Positions 33,873 through 45,756 of a stretch of 64,000 nucleotides of DNA are shown in pieces. The DNA is from Molossus alvarezi. Its lineage: Eukaryota > Chordata > Mammalia > Chiroptera > Molossidae. Where the stretch lies: contig CM073886.1 of the NCBI GenBank assembly GCA_037176705.1, forward strand, positions 23,545,501 through 23,609,500, given 5' to 3'. How positions within the stretch are numbered: position 1 is the stretch's first letter; each line of letters opens with the position of its first letter. A model generated the notes under the pieces. That model searched no databases, was not told the origin of the DNA, and was given only the letters and a program-made list of their open reading frames with translations. The position numbers and the translations under genes are program-made.

Positions 33873-34427
33873 TAGTCTGAATGTTTGTGTCTTTTCCCAA
33901 AATTCATATTTTGAAATCCTAGCACCCACTGTGATGGGATCAGGAGATGGCAGCCTTTGAGGTATGATTAGGCCATGAGGGTGGAGCACTTATGAAGAAG
34001 ATTAGTGTCCTGACAAAGGAGGCCCCCGAGATCTTGCCCTGTCACCATGTGAGGACACAGTATGAAGTCTGTGACCCAGAAGAGGGCCCTCACCGGACCA
34101 TGTGGCACCCTGATCTTAGACTTTCAGTCTCCAGAACTGTGAGCGATACATTTCTATTGTTTATAAAATTTTTTGTTGTTGTTTATTGACTTTTAGAGAG
34201 AGAGGAAGGAAGAGAGAGATAGAAACAGTGATGAGAGAGAGCATTGATGGGCCGCCTCATGCATGTGCCCCACTGGGGATCGGGCCCACAGCTTGGGCAT
34301 GTGCCCTGACCAGGAATCGAACTGGTGACCTCTTGGTGTATGAGCCACACTGGTGGGGCTACATTTCTGTTGTTTAGAAGCCACCCAGGGTGTGGTGTCC
34401 TGTTACAGCAGCCCAGATGGACAGAAC
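33873..34427 (+). mobile_element. MaLR (MLT1/MST-type) solo LTR, sense, interrupted by a SINE
   Basis: Sense MaLR order: 'ccgtagtctgaatgtttgtg', 'aaattcatattttgaaatcc', 'gattaggccatgagggtgga', 'catgtgaggacacagtatga', 'ctccagaactgtgagcgata', then after the SINE 'ttagaagccacccagggtgt' and 'ttacagcagcccagatggac'. The SINE insertion duplicated 17 bp of the LTR. Confidence 0.8.
34164..34359 (-). mobile_element. VES1-like SINE, minus, nested in MaLR LTR
   Basis: On plus: 'tttattgacttttagagaga', GA-rich tract, 'gatgggccgcctcatgcatg', 'cccactggggatcgggccca', 'caggaatcgaactggtgacc'. Flanking duplication TACATTTCTATTGTTTA and TACATTTCTGTTGTTTA (one mismatch). The SINE is younger than the LTR. Confidence 0.88.
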
Positions 34428-34959
34428 AGTGAGGCTGTGAACCCTGCAGCTGGGACCTCTGGTCCATACCAGCAACTCCCAGCAAGTTGCTGCGTCTCCA
34501 CCTCCCAGTCCACCCCTTCCACTAACCCCAGAGATGTCCCAGGTGGCAACCAAGCCGGCCCAGGTTACTGTGCCACCTGGGAGATGGTCCGGGAACTAGC
34601 CCTAGAATCTTTTCTGCCCCATCACCATTTCTTCCCTGAGAACACACATGTTTGCAGCTCTTGGTGTGTTTCTCACTGTAGATGATTTAGGGAATTTTAC
34701 CTTAGGTTATCATTTCCTATCTATGTAAAATAGTAAGTGGTGATTATAATTAGTCAAGTCCTTTTAACTTTCTATCTCTATTTTATCTCAAAAGCTTTGT
34801 CTTTCTTTTGTGAGTCCAAAATAAGATCTTAATTTTTATGGATAAATAGAAAAGGAGTTTGCCTACTATTGAAGCCAAAGAAAGTCGTATACTTTTGAAG
34901 TGAAATTAGACATAAACAACCCGTGTTGTTAATCTCTAATGGCTTTAAAAATACCTTGC

Positions 34960-35198
34960 GCCCTGGCCGGTTTGGCTCAGCGGTTAGAGCGTTGGCCCGC
35001 AGACCAGAGAGGCCCAGGTTCAGTTCCCACTAAGGGCACGTACCTCGGTTGCAGTTTGTCCCCAGCCCTGGTTGGGGTTGTGTGGGTGGCAACCACTTGA
35101 TGTGTCTCTCTGTGTTGATGTTTCTCTCTCTCTTTTCCTTCCTCTGTCTGAAGATAAATTAAAAAAATTATCCTCAGGTGAGGATTAAAAAAAAAAAA
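34960..35198 (+). mobile_element. VES SINE with 3' hairpin, plus
   Basis: gccctggccggtttggctca, B box cccaggttcagttcccacta, aaccacttgatgtgtctctc, CT tract, tctgaagataaatt, hairpin atcctcaggtgaggat (a perfect 6-bp stem) and A-tail. The flanks AAAATACCTTGC are identical. Confidence 0.93.
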
Positions 35199-35402
35199 AT
35201 ACCTTGCAGTCCTTCTCAGACCATCTGATATTGGCACAGAAAAGCTTTGTCATTTGCTGTTTAAGCTGACATACTCCAAACACCAAATTTTATGATGAAT
35301 AAAGTTTCATATTCTATTTTCAAGTTGTGTTTAACTGTTGTCATTCTTTTAATTTATAGCAACAAAGTTTTAGCAAAGTTTTGTATTAAAAAGTCCTGTG
35401 GG

Positions 35403-35640
35403 GCCCTGGCCAGTTTGGCTCAGCAGTTAGAGCGTCGGCCTGCAGTCCAGAGAGACCCGGGTTTGGTTCCCGCTAAGGGCATGTACCTTGGTTGCAGTTA
35501 GTCCCCGGCCCTGATTGGGTTGTGCGAGTGGCAGCCACTCGATGTGTCCCTTTCACCTCGATGTTTCTCTCTCTCTCTCCCCCTCTCACTCTATCTGAAC
35601 AAAATATTGAAAAATGTCCTCGGGTGAGGATAAAAAAAAA
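35403..35640 (+). mobile_element. VES SINE with 3' hairpin, plus
   Basis: gccctggccagtttggctca, B box cccgggtttggttcccgcta, cactcgatgtgtccctttca, CT tract, aatgtcctcgggtgaggat and A-tail. Flanking duplication aaaaagtcctgtgggg and aaaaagttctgtgggg (one mismatch). It is the second SINE in the same orientation within 700 bp. Confidence 0.93.
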
Positions 35641-35904
35641 AAGTTCTGTGGGGTGCCAGTCTGGGATCCAAAAGGGTGCAGAGGGAGTTGGGGGCGAGAG
35701 AGAAGCGATGTGAGACGTCACCATGGCTGACCCCAGCCCAGAGCAGGGGTCTTTCTGGAATAGCAAATGTCTCTGCTTGTGGTGGGGAGCACATTAATCT
35801 GTGTGATCAGCAGGCTGCAGTAACAGTTAGGGTAAGTCATATCGAAGACTGATAGACCGACGTGTTCATGGGGATGGCATAAGACGGGCTCTTGGTGGCC
35901 AGTA

Positions 35905-36130
35905 ATAATTATGATAATGATTTGTACTCATTCCTTGGTAAGGCAGCAGGCTTTTGTTAGATGCTTCTCTGCAGTCATCCTGGCTTTTCAGCGACCCCCA
36001 CGGCGCCGGTGTTACTGGCCCCATGGACAGATGGGAAAGTCCCTGAGGCAGAGGCTGCATGCATTGCTCAAGGCCACGCAGCCCAACTCCTGCAGCCGTG
36101 CGCCCTGAATCCGAATCCGGCTCTGTCCCC
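35905..36130 (-). repeat. MIR SINE fragment, antisense
   Basis: 'ggccccatggacagatggga', 'caaggccacgcagcccaact', 'gcgccctgaatccgaatccg': the antisense MIR core. Confidence 0.65.
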
Positions 36131-36819
36131 TCTTCCTCTTCCTGGCATCTGTATGGTTGAGAAGTGGGGGTTTCTGCCTTTTATGGGCTAATCTGGGAGC
36201 TGCCTCTGCTAGTAGCTCTGCCACTGCGTTTGAAATGTGCTTGTGGAGGAGGGGCTGGTGGGCAGCGGGCTCTGATGGCCAGTACCAGAGCCACGGGGCT
36301 GTGGCCTCGGAGCTGTGCACATTGCCCCGTCCTGTTCCGACTTGGCTTGTCTCTCGAGGCCTGGTGACTGGGAGGGATGGGCGCCAGCCGTCCAGGCTGC
36401 AATGTGGATGTCTGAGTCTGCAGGGCAGCTCGCTCTCTGCAGACCTCACAGCGTCCCTGCTCGGCCCGGCCGGGAAGGCTGCAGGCCGAGCACCCGCAGA
36501 TGGGCTGCGGCCAGTGGGGTTGTGGGGTCCAAGCAGGGCAGGCATCTGGTGAGTGCACAGCGCCAGAGGGAGGCACCACATTGTGGGTGTCCCTTCTGAG
36601 GGCAGAAGGGTGCTTTGGGGCGGGTCCTGCCTTGTGCCCTCGGACAGCCCTCGACACGGTCCACTTGTGCTGAGACTGGGAAGCACGTCAGCCTTCACTG
36701 TCCGTAGCCCCTGATTTGTATGGAAAAGTTTGTCTCTGGGCTCTAGGGAATCGTCCGTGGTCACGAGTGGGAGTGGGAGGGAGAGAAATGGCCTTTAGAA
36801 TTCTCCGGGGAGGGCTTTT

Positions 36820-36985
36820 CTGTTCTTTTTTAAAACACTTGATTGAGGTATGATTGACGTACAAAAAGCTGTACATATCTAGTGTATATATCATAGTTTG
36901 GAGATAAGCACACACCCGTGAAATCATCACCACAGTCTATGCTATATGCATATCTAAACACCTCCAGAATTTTCCACCCACCCTA
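36820..36985. repeat. Ancient L1-type 3' fragment
   Basis: 'cttgattgaggtatgattga', 'cgtacaaaaagctgtacata', 'cacacccgtgaaatcatcac' and 'ccagaattttccacccaccc' fit the 3' region of old L1M elements. Short and diverged. Confidence 0.55.
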
Positions 36986-37012
36986 TTGATTGATTGATTG
37001 ATTGATTGATTT
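36986..37012 (+). repeat. (TTGA)n microsatellite
   Basis: Six to seven TTGA units following the L1 fragment. Confidence 0.92.
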
Positions 37013-37269
37013 AGAGGAACACCTAACATATCATCTACCACACATTTTTGGAGAGTGCTTTTCTTCATGAAGAAAAAAAGGTACACTTTTTTTTTCCCAT
37101 TCTTTCTTTCTCAATTTGCTGGATTCTTTCTTCTATTCAAAAACTGATCATGCCCAGAGCTGACCGTGTGATAGACTCTGCTGTCCTGGCCTGTATCTTG
37201 GCAAACATCAGGGTCCTGCCCTGGGAATCGCTGGGCCAGAGGGGGACAGACAGCAGCAGTGTCACAGTC

Positions 37270-37560
37270 ATATGAGCTCGTCCTTGAAGACCTACAGCAT
37301 CGTCAGAGAGGTGGAGCCTGGGGGAGCTGAGGGGGTGCTGTTTTCAGTGGGTTACCAGGAAGGGTTTCTGTGGGTGACAGAATTCAGTGGAATTTTGGTG
37401 GACGTGCAGCTGGGCAGAGGTGCGAGGGGCGAGCCACCTGGGTGGGTGCTGCAGAGGGTGGTGAGTTGGGACTTCGTCCTGGTGCAGTGGGAAGCTGGCA
37501 GGGTCCTAAACAGGAGCGATGTGATTTTTCCCACTTCCTCTTGCCAAGCAAGGGAGGCTG
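37270..37560 (-). repeat. L2 LINE fragment, antisense
   Basis: 'aggaagggtttctgtgggtg', 'cagtgggaagctggcagggt' and 'caggagcgatgtgatttttc' correspond to the antisense L2 3' region. Confidence 0.5.
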
Positions 37561-38428
37561 TTTAATAGTGTGCTCTTCAGTTCTTCGCCCTTTCTGCGGG
37601 CCCTTCCCTGCACGAGTGGTTCTAGAAGGCCTCCCTTGTGTCCTGCAGGGTGGGGACTTCTGACAGTCCCCAGTTGGTGCCCTAAGTGCCATGTGCTGAC
37701 ACCCATAGTTCAAAGAGATGTGCTAAGAGAACAGAGAACAGAGGAAGGGAGGTTACCTGGGGTGATCTGGGGCCTGGAGCCACCGTCCAGGGATCAAGCC
37801 CCAGCTCCAGTACTTCCTAGCTAGGTCTCCCTCCCTCCCTCTTTTTTTTTTCTTCCTTTTTAGACTCTGGGCCCTATTTTCTTATTTGTAAGATGAAGAC
37901 ACACTGGCATCTCAGGCCATTCTGAGGGTGAAGTACACTAACTCATGAAGGTGTACTGAGTCTGAATCAGGCATCATACGGGATTGGAGCCTTATCATTT
38001 AGAAGCTTCCACAGGTGGTATGAGCCCTCTTAGTTCTCCAGAGTCAGGTCATCGCTCAGGTTGAGGAGGTACTCTGGCAGAGGGATGAGTGGGCCAGAAT
38101 TCCTGGACACTCATGGGGTGGAAATTCTTGGGGTACCACTGAAAAAAGCATTTTCAGAAGCCCCCATGGGAGAATGAATGGCCTTTATTGGTGTGAAATT
38201 ATATTTCTGGGGTTGTAAATTCCCGTGTCTCTCAGTCCAATCCTGGAAGAGGGGCAGCTATGGATTCAGCAAAGCTAGAAACAGAGCCAGTGTCCGGAGT
38301 GTCTGTTCCATGGTGCAGCCAGGTCCAGTTCAGGATCAGTCTAGATTCAGTCCATTGGTCCATTGTGTGGAGTCCACATGGCTGTGGGTCATGTGGTGGG
38401 GGGATGCAGGGCCTGGGAGTCCCTGCAA

Positions 38429-38476
<48 letters not shown>

Positions 38477-38490
38477 CGCGCACGCACGAG
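38429..38490 (+). repeat. (AG)n followed by (GC)n(AC)n
   Basis: About 20 AG units run directly into gcgcgcgcgcacgcacg: a purine tract joined to an alternating GC stretch, with potential for triplex and Z-DNA. Confidence 0.93.
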
Positions 38491-39107
38491 CGCTTTCCTT
38501 GGTCTAGGAGATTAAATATTCAGGTTTTGCATGCTTGCAGTGGTCATGCCTATTCTGGCCACTGATTTGCTGCGAGGTCTGACAGACAGACTTTACTGGA
38601 CATGTGTCTAAACTGCCTTTGTCCAGTTTCTTTCCCCATCGATTGGTGGGGAATAGACCTAGAGTGTTAAACTTCAGCTTTCTGGCAAAGCTGTATAAAT
38701 GGCATGCCTATATTATCCAGTCTTCCCTTTATTCCTTTCCTGTTAAATAGTAACCAGATTATTGTAATGGTATCACTAGGACAGTGAGAGATTCAGTGTG
38801 AATGTCCAGTGTCATTTCACCATCTTTGGGTGTCAGGCTGTGGGTAGCATCCCTCCATGGAGGCTGGTGTTTTCTGAAATCATTTCTGGAGATCCTCTTT
38901 GGCGATCAGTTTTTGGGCCTATTTAGTAGCCCCAAGGGTTCAAGCTGTAAGCCCTGGAATTCTAGAATTCTAGAGCCTGTCTCTGGTTTCCATCCTGGCT
39001 CCTTTCAGATGACCCCTGCCAGCCTTTACATACCAGATCCACCCCTGAGTTCATCCCTGTCCCTGTCCCTTTTCCCAAGGAGCGCCTGGGAAAGGTGAAC
39101 AGTATGG

Positions 39108-39275
39108 ATGGCTCATTTATTTTGCCTACCGTGAACCAGGCTTTGCTTACATTATCACTTAATTTTCACGCATTCCTACAAAGTGGGAGTGTCAGTCTTG
39201 TTTTGTAGTTGGAGAGACGGAGGCTGAGAGAGGCTGTGGTGGAGGCCCTACGCCGGGACGTGGGGGAGCCGGGTT
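39108..39275 (-). repeat. MIR SINE fragment, antisense
   Basis: 'cattatcacttaattttcac', 'ttgtagttggagagacggag', 'agccgggtttacaccctcct'. Confidence 0.6.
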
Positions 39276-39364
39276 TACACCCTCCTCTCTCCTGGCTGTT
39301 CCTGGGATCCCACAGCTCCAGGAACGCTCTGCCCTCAGAGGAAAGCAGTCCAGTCCATTACAGT

Positions 39365-39650
39365 GTCCTCCCTGAGCACCCGTTGGCAAGGCCTGGCCTC
39401 GCGCACCCTCGTCACGCCGCCCTCTGAGTTCTTCACGGCTGCTGAGGTCCGGCGCCGGAGCCTTTATCTGATGACGGAATGTGTGCTTTGTTTATTTGTC
39501 TCTCCCCTGGAATGTAAGCTCCCCGAGGAAGGCACTTTGCCTGCTGCTCACCCTGTGTCCCCGGTGCCCCAAATCCTGCCTGACAGGGGCTTGGTCAAGA
39601 AACATTAACTGAAGGTATGAAGGAATGCAGGAATGAACTAATGTTTATTC
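39365..39650 (+). repeat. L2 LINE 3' end, sense
   Basis: 'gtttatttgtctctcccctg', 'gaatgtaagctccccgagga', 'caccctgtgtccccggtgcc', 'gaaacattaactgaaggtat': the standard L2 3' terminus. Confidence 0.75.
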
Positions 39651-39732
39651 TAGTCCAGCAAGCACGAAAAATTCAGAAAGTGTTCTGTAGGAGTGAATTG
39701 GGAGAGAGTTCCCCAAGGGCAGGCTCACATCT

Positions 39733-40060
39733 GTTGTTTTTAAAATAATTTTTATTTTTCAGTTACAGTTGATATATAATATTTATTAGTTTCAGGTGTA
39801 CATTCCAGTGATTACACATTTGTGTAACGTATGAAATGATCACCTTGATAAATCTGTTACCCATCTGATACCGTACATAGTTACCACAGTATTACTGACT
39901 CTTCCCTATGCTGCACTTTACATCCCTGGCTGTTCTGTGACTACCACTGTGTACTTCTCAATCCCTTCTCGTCCTCACTCAGCCCCCAACCACCCTTCCA
40001 TCTGGCACCCATCAAAACGTTCTCTGTATCTACAAGTCTGTTTCTCTGAATGTTTCTAGT
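39733..40060 (-). mobile_element. LINE-1 3' UTR fragment, minus strand
   Basis: 'tatttttcagttacagttga', 'atttattagtttcaggtgta', 'tacatagttaccacagtatt', 'cttctcaatcccttctcgtc' and 'tggcacccatcaaaacgttc' run parallel to the L1 at 11.7 kb. Only the 3' UTR is present. Confidence 0.82.
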
Positions 40061-40559
40061 GTCTTCCTGGTCTTGGTAGCGGTTCTGAAGGGCAGGCATC
40101 TTTGTTTCCCCCTTGCTGACGCTCTCCTTTGCAAATGTGTTGACTGTTAGCTGTGACTGACCTTTGGCTAGGTGAGCCAGTATCTGTGGACACACTGGTT
40201 TCTGCACTTGGCCCACAACATTTTCCACTCTGGGCCCGGTGTTGGCCAGTGTAGGAAGCACGGCTGGTTGGAAAGAGGTGGGGTGGTGTTTGTGTGAGAG
40301 CCCGGGCCTCCTGGCCTGCTTTGAGAAGACACTGTCTTACTGGAGTTGGTAGAGGTGACTCAGCCTTCTCTGTGAAAGGCACATGTCACCTTCAGGTTTT
40401 AATCCCTGGTGGCCAGACAGCCCTTTCATTGTCACTGCCAAGTTCCAGCCTCAGGGCTGCTAGAAGATCAACACGTAAATCTTTTCTGTACTTGATTCAC
40501 TCTGTTCCTGTAGTGTCCTGGTATAGGTGGCATGGATGAGTTTGGGTGAGAAGGCAGCA

Positions 40560-40735
40560 TTTGGGATGGAAAGAACAGGGGTCAGGCATGCCATTCAAGA
40601 GCTGTGTCACCTTGGCAAATGCCTTAACTTCTCTGGACTCAGTTTCCCCTCAATGAGATGAGGTGATATTACCTGCTGGCAGAAGTCTTACAAGGTTCAT
40701 GAACTGTCTAGCAAAGAGCCTAGAATATGTCATCT
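40560..40735 (+). repeat. MIR SINE, sense
   Basis: 'gagctgtgtcaccttggcaa', 'atgccttaacttctctggac', 'tcagtttcccctcaatgaga', 'acaaggttcatgaactgtct'. Confidence 0.78.
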
Positions 40736-41044
40736 GGGCACTTCATTGGAGACCCACAGACCCAGGGACTTAGAAGCCTTGTTCAAGTACATAGACATTA
40801 TGCTTGTGTATTTGTGCTCGTGGGTGGATTCTCCTGGGAGAAGTTCCTTTGCTTTCCTCACTCTCCTTGAAAGAATTCCAGACGTTAGAAGAAGCTAAGA
40901 AACACTTGAAGCGTGCTCTTGGCGACCATTGCACGTAGTATCTGTGGCAGTCCTAGGACCTGGGATCATTTGTTGCTGTTGAGTTCTGCCCTCTGATGTT
41001 ACCATCAGCTAGATTGGCCGTGTCCCTATCCACATCTCGCCATA

Positions 41045-41205
41045 GATGAGCAGTAGGAACTTGGGTGAGTTATTTAGCCTATTTGTGCTTCAGTGTTCTC
41101 GTGTGTAAAATGGGGTGAATGAGAGTACCATCTGATAGGGTTGTGAGGTCTAAACATCAGTACATGAAAAATACTTGATGCTTTTTATGTAAATTATATA
41201 TTGAT
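41045..41205 (+). repeat. MIR SINE, sense
   Basis: 'gaacttgggtgagttattta', 'gtgttctcgtgtgtaaaatg', 'atctgatagggttgtgaggt', 'acatgaaaaatacttgatgc'. Confidence 0.72.
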
Positions 41206-41481
41206 AAGAAAAATGGAAAAAACATCCTCTGCAGTGTGCCCAGCATGTTAAATGCTCAATAATTAGTAGATGCTGTTGTAACACCCTCAAAGGAGGCATT
41301 GCTGAAAACGACTTCTGGCGCTTTGTGTTGAACTGCAGGTATAGACCTGAAACCACCCCTACTACAGAGGCCCCACAAATTCCCTTTATGTGGCATCTAC
41401 TCCTTACGCTTCCCTCCAGTTAGGAGATCGATCTCTGCTGTCTTTCTGGTGGCCTCAGGTAGGGAAGTATGATCAGACAGG

Positions 41482-41692
41482 ACAGCGGTTCTCAACTGTG
41501 GATGATTTCAACCCCCGGAGGACATTTGGTCTTGTCTGGAGACATTTTTTGTTGTCACATCTGGGGTGGTGGGGGTGCTACTGGCATCTAGTGGCTGATC
41601 CCAGGGATGCTGCTGACACCTACAGTGCACAGGACGGCCCCACAGCAGAGAACCAGCCCCAAATATAGAGCTGAGGGCGAGAAACCCTGAAT
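41482..41692 (+). mobile_element. MER20-like hAT-Charlie element, near complete
   Basis: It begins cagcggttctcaactgtgga and ends gagggcgagaaaccctg. Between are 'gacatttggtcttgtctgga', 'ttttgttgtcacatctgggg', 'gctactggcatctagtggct', 'gatgctgctgacacctacag' and 'tgcacaggacggccccacag', which is the complete order of a MER20-type non-autonomous hAT element. The subfamily name is from memory. Confidence 0.8.
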
Positions 41693-41771
41693 AGGAGAAG
41701 GAGGCACTGGGGCTCTTTTCCAGCAACAGTATTTTGTTTCAGACATTAAAACAAAAACAAAACACCTGCCA

Positions 41772-42021
41772 GCCCTGGCTGGTTTGGCTCAGCGGTTAGA
41801 GCGTCAGCCCGTGGACCGAAGAGTTGTGGGTTTGATTCTGGTCAAGGGCATGTACCTCGGTTGTGGTTCAGTCCCTGGCCTTGGTCAGTGTTGTGTGGGA
41901 GGCAACCAGTCGATGTCTGTCTCTCACATTGATGTCTCTCTCTGTCTTCCCCCCTGGCCCCCACCTCCATACTCTATCTGAAGATAAATGGAAAAATGTG
42001 CTCGGGTGAGGATTATAAAAA
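41772..42021 (+). mobile_element. VES SINE with 3' hairpin, plus
   Basis: gccctggctggtttggctca, then tgggtttgattctggtcaag (B box), tcagtgttgtgtgggaggca, CT tract, ctgaagataaatggaaaaat and the hairpin with one change (gtgctcgggtgaggat). The flanks AACAAAACACCTGCC and AACAAAACCCACCTGCC form an imperfect duplication. Confidence 0.9.
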
Positions 42022-43434
42022 CAACAAAACCCACCTGCCTCCTGCATGGCCCAGGGAATGAAACTTAGGACAAAAACAAACCTAAATGAAACGATCTCAG
42101 AAAGCATTTGTCCCTGCACATGTGTGTATTTGGGAACTGTTTGGTTCCATCACCCCTGCAACGAAGATGATTTAGGGGGGCTGTAGGTGCTTAAGGATAA
42201 ACACTTGTACAGTGTATCAGAATAACTGATCTCCACCTAATAGCTGCAGAGACACATTTATATCCAGCATGTGAGCTCATTGGTGCTGTTTCTGGAACTT
42301 ATTGGAAATCCCTTCCGTTGGTATTTATTGGTATTCATGTAAGCCTCACATTCCTTTCCATCCTCTTTGAAAAATGAGTTTCTACTCTTGAATTAATTTC
42401 TTTGTTTGATTATTTGGGAGCTGAAAGTTGTAGGCAAGTGACACAGCCTGTATTTCTGCCAATTTCGGAAAGAGCAGCATTGGGACCACCAGGGGGCGCT
42501 CTGGTCCTTTCTCTACTTTGCTTCTGCAGCTGTGAGGTTTTGCTCTCTCAATTTTTGATGTCCAGTGTTGTTGCCCTATTTTAACAGTGAGGTGGGGGTG
42601 GTAGTGGGAGCAATGGTCTTTTTTAGGTGAAAAACATCAAGCCTGTTCAGAATATTCTATTTTCCATCAGCATAACTATAGTTGTACATTGCCAGTGGCT
42701 TTGAAGGGAGGGATAGGTGTTTGGTCCTTTTTTGAAAAGGAATATACAGCTAATTAGAAAATCTTTCTCCTTTGTCATTGCTTTTCATGAGCTATAATTG
42801 ATCGTCCATGGATATTTACCTAGCATTTGAAATCTAATCTTTGCCTTCTTTTTCCTTTTCAGAATGGGGTGTGGGGTGAGGTAGAGTGATGGATTAGTGG
42901 AGAGAGGTAAGCCCATATAATCAACCCACTTGTTTTCTTTTGATTTTGCCTCACTTTTGATCTTGAGCCAGGGTAGAGAGGGCCAGAAAAAAACATCCTC
43001 GGTTGTCATTAGGTCTTGTTGAGCAGGTCCTTTTTATTTCTGGCTATTATTGGAAGGGATTCTCAATACTAGTGAGGAGGTCTGGCTCGTCTCCTGGCAA
43101 CACGCTTCCAAACATTGGGCAGCTCGAAGAGTGTGTAGTAATGATGGAGGGAGGTGGAGAGGGAGACTGCAGGCCCAGCAGCCTGGCTGAGGGTTTAATG
43201 AGATAGTTTTCGGAAGAGATGGTGGGGCAGCAGCCGTTATACTGGTGGCCCAGAGCCCCCTGCCCCTTAACAGAAAGGAGTGAATAGAGTTGATGCAGCC
43301 AACACACATCCTCAGGTTGGGCAAGTTTCTTTAAAGGGGAAACTTCTCACTGGATTTTATCTGCTAGACAGACCTTCAGCAACTGACTTGGTAATTGGAA
43401 TGTTCCAGATGGAATTTAGATGTGCCTCACTTCT

Positions 43435-43742
43435 TTATTGCTGTTTATTCAGCCCCAAAACGTTTACCGAGCAGCTGCCACATGCCTGGTGCTGATTTAG
43501 GTGCTGGGAAGTCAAAGGTGAAGGAGATCCAGCCCTGCCACTCAGAAGCTCCGTGCCTCAGTTTCCCCATAATTGAAATGCAGGTAAAAGAGCCAGCATC
43601 ATAGGTTGTTAAGACTAAGTGAGGTAATACATATGTACAGGGTGGGACGAAAGTAGGTTTACAGTTGTGAGTATGTGAAACACAGAGTTTCTGCTTGTAC
43701 TGTTTTGTATTGCTCATTGTAGTATTTTCTGTGCGAACCACT
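43435..43742. repeat. L2 and MIR fragments followed by a mariner MITE-like piece
   Basis: 43440-43530 looks like antisense L2 ('gagcagctgccacatgcctg'). 43545-43635 looks like sense MIR ('gtgcctcagtttccccataa'). From 43637 'cagggtgggacgaaagtagg' and 'tttacagttgtgagtatgtg' match the terminal repeat of a bat/mammal mariner MITE preceded by TA. The right end stops at 'ctgtgcgaacca', so the second terminal repeat is missing. Confidence 0.5.
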
Positions 43743-45756
43743 GGGAGCCCACTTCTGCCCCTCCCTGGATGAAGTGCTCATGCCAGGCACTCAGCCTCTG
43801 TGGATGAGAGCTCTTACCACACAGACCCTGTCCACAAGGAGTTTAAAATCCAGTGGAAATAGCATTGGCGATAAAATGCAGAAACAAAGGATGGTTGGAT
43901 GGGAAAAAGGAAGGCAACTGGGTCACGTGGGAATGATGTATGCTTTGTTACCTGTGGGCAGAGTGACCGCTGCAGTGGATCCCCCCACCCTCCTCTTGTA
44001 TGACTTCCCTGACGTGGGCAGTCCTAGCTAGAGGTTCACATCACATAGTATAGCTTCAGTCTTCCTCTGGAGCCACAGGGCCCTCTACCTGATGCTGGGC
44101 AGGCTGTCATTCACAGAGATCGATTCCTCACTGCCCATGCCTGCGGGGGTGAGTGTAATAGGAGGGGGCTGTGCAAGAGAGGGTGTGGGAGGAGGGAGGG
44201 GCTGAGGGGTGGGTGCGGTGAGTTTAAGGAAACCTTCACAGGGAGGGGTGTGCTTGACAAGGAGGGAGGACACTCCAGGAGAGGGGCAGCTGTGTGCGAG
44301 AGCCCCACCTCAAGAGGCCCAGCTGGCTGGGGCGGGGCTCTTCTCACCATCAAGGAACACCTGGGGAGGTGAGGGTGCAGCTGCCACTGAGTCCTCTGGC
44401 CTCTTGCCAGCTCACTTGCTCTCCTTGTCAGTCCCATAGGGGAGGGCTGCTGCTCTCTGTGGGCAGAGTGAACCTGCAGTGGGGAAGTGACTGGAGGCAG
44501 AGCTGGGACTCAGTGGGTTGAGCCTGGCCCGGAGAGCCCGGCCCAGCCTGTTCCCGGGGCATTGCCAGAGTGATGCTTTCTGGGCAACTTCCTGCTTTCG
44601 GCTGTGTCACTGCCTGAAGCGTTCCCTTGACTGGTCATCCATGGATGGGGCTGCATGAGCTCCCAGGTCTCAGCATCATAGCTGCGCTTTGTTTGTTCTT
44701 TTAAAAGCAAACACTATTTTACCCCCTCTCTTTGGAATTTCATTCTTCCACTTGAGGCCTGTTACATTTCTACTGACCGCCCTTAAGAACTCAGTCTCCT
44801 GATTTGTTTACAAATGTTCAGGTGAGGGTGCTTATTAACCCTCAAGCTAGGATTGACTTTTGGTCACTTTTCGTCTTGAGCTTTCTAGTAGTCAGTCCCC
44901 GCTCCCCTATTCCACCCCACCCCACCCCTCGGGGCCTGGCACAGCTTATGTAACAGTTCCATGCAGTTCAGAACTGATCCAAAACAGGCGTCTTGCTCAG
45001 GGGATGAGGTATCAGTCAGATGTGTTTGAAATGTCAGCTTTGTTTGAAATGTACGAGCAGAAGAGCTGGGGCAGCTGTTTGTAGAGTTGCACTGGGGCAG
45101 TTACTAGCGTGAATTGAGGGGTGGGAGTAGCCTGGCTGGGTGGAGCGTCAGATGGAACTGGGTGGTCCCCACGTGCTGTGTTCTTCAAGGGGAGGGAGCA
45201 GCGAAGCTGGGAAAACGCCCTGCTCTGCAGCCTGATGTGTGGGCTCATGTCATGTCCTGCTTTCTGCATTGCTGCGGATCCCCTCCTTGTGCACCCGTCT
45301 CCTCATTTCGAAAAGGAGGTGAATAACACCCGCCTGTGGAGCACGACACACACTTGGTGCAGAGGGCTGATCAGCAGGGGGCGGGGAAGGGAGGTGCTTC
45401 TGTGTCTGTTCCAACCTGGGTCTTTTCTTCCTCCTCTCATACCCCTTCCCCTCCTTCAACTCCTTTTCCTCCACCTTGGATGCTAAATATTAACTTTAAA
45501 AATTATTATGAAATTTTTGTTTTGTATGTTAATATATTTGCATGGAAGAGCTCAAAAGATAATGGGACATAGTAAAGAGTTTCTATTCTCTCATTTCAGC
45601 CACTTAGCTCCTCTGTCCCTCCCCCAGGACTCTAACCTTTGGAGTTCAAAATCTGGAAGAGCACAACTGCCAAGCTGAATAGGGGGTCAGACAAAGACAG
45701 CATGGGCACTTGCTTTCGACTGCCACATGCCCGTTGGTAGGCTTTCACGTTGCATT

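Noticed and set aside
36150..36665. GC-rich stretch as a CpG island or promoter
   Set aside because: GC is raised but CpG is not obviously enriched, and no first exon or initiator was recognised.
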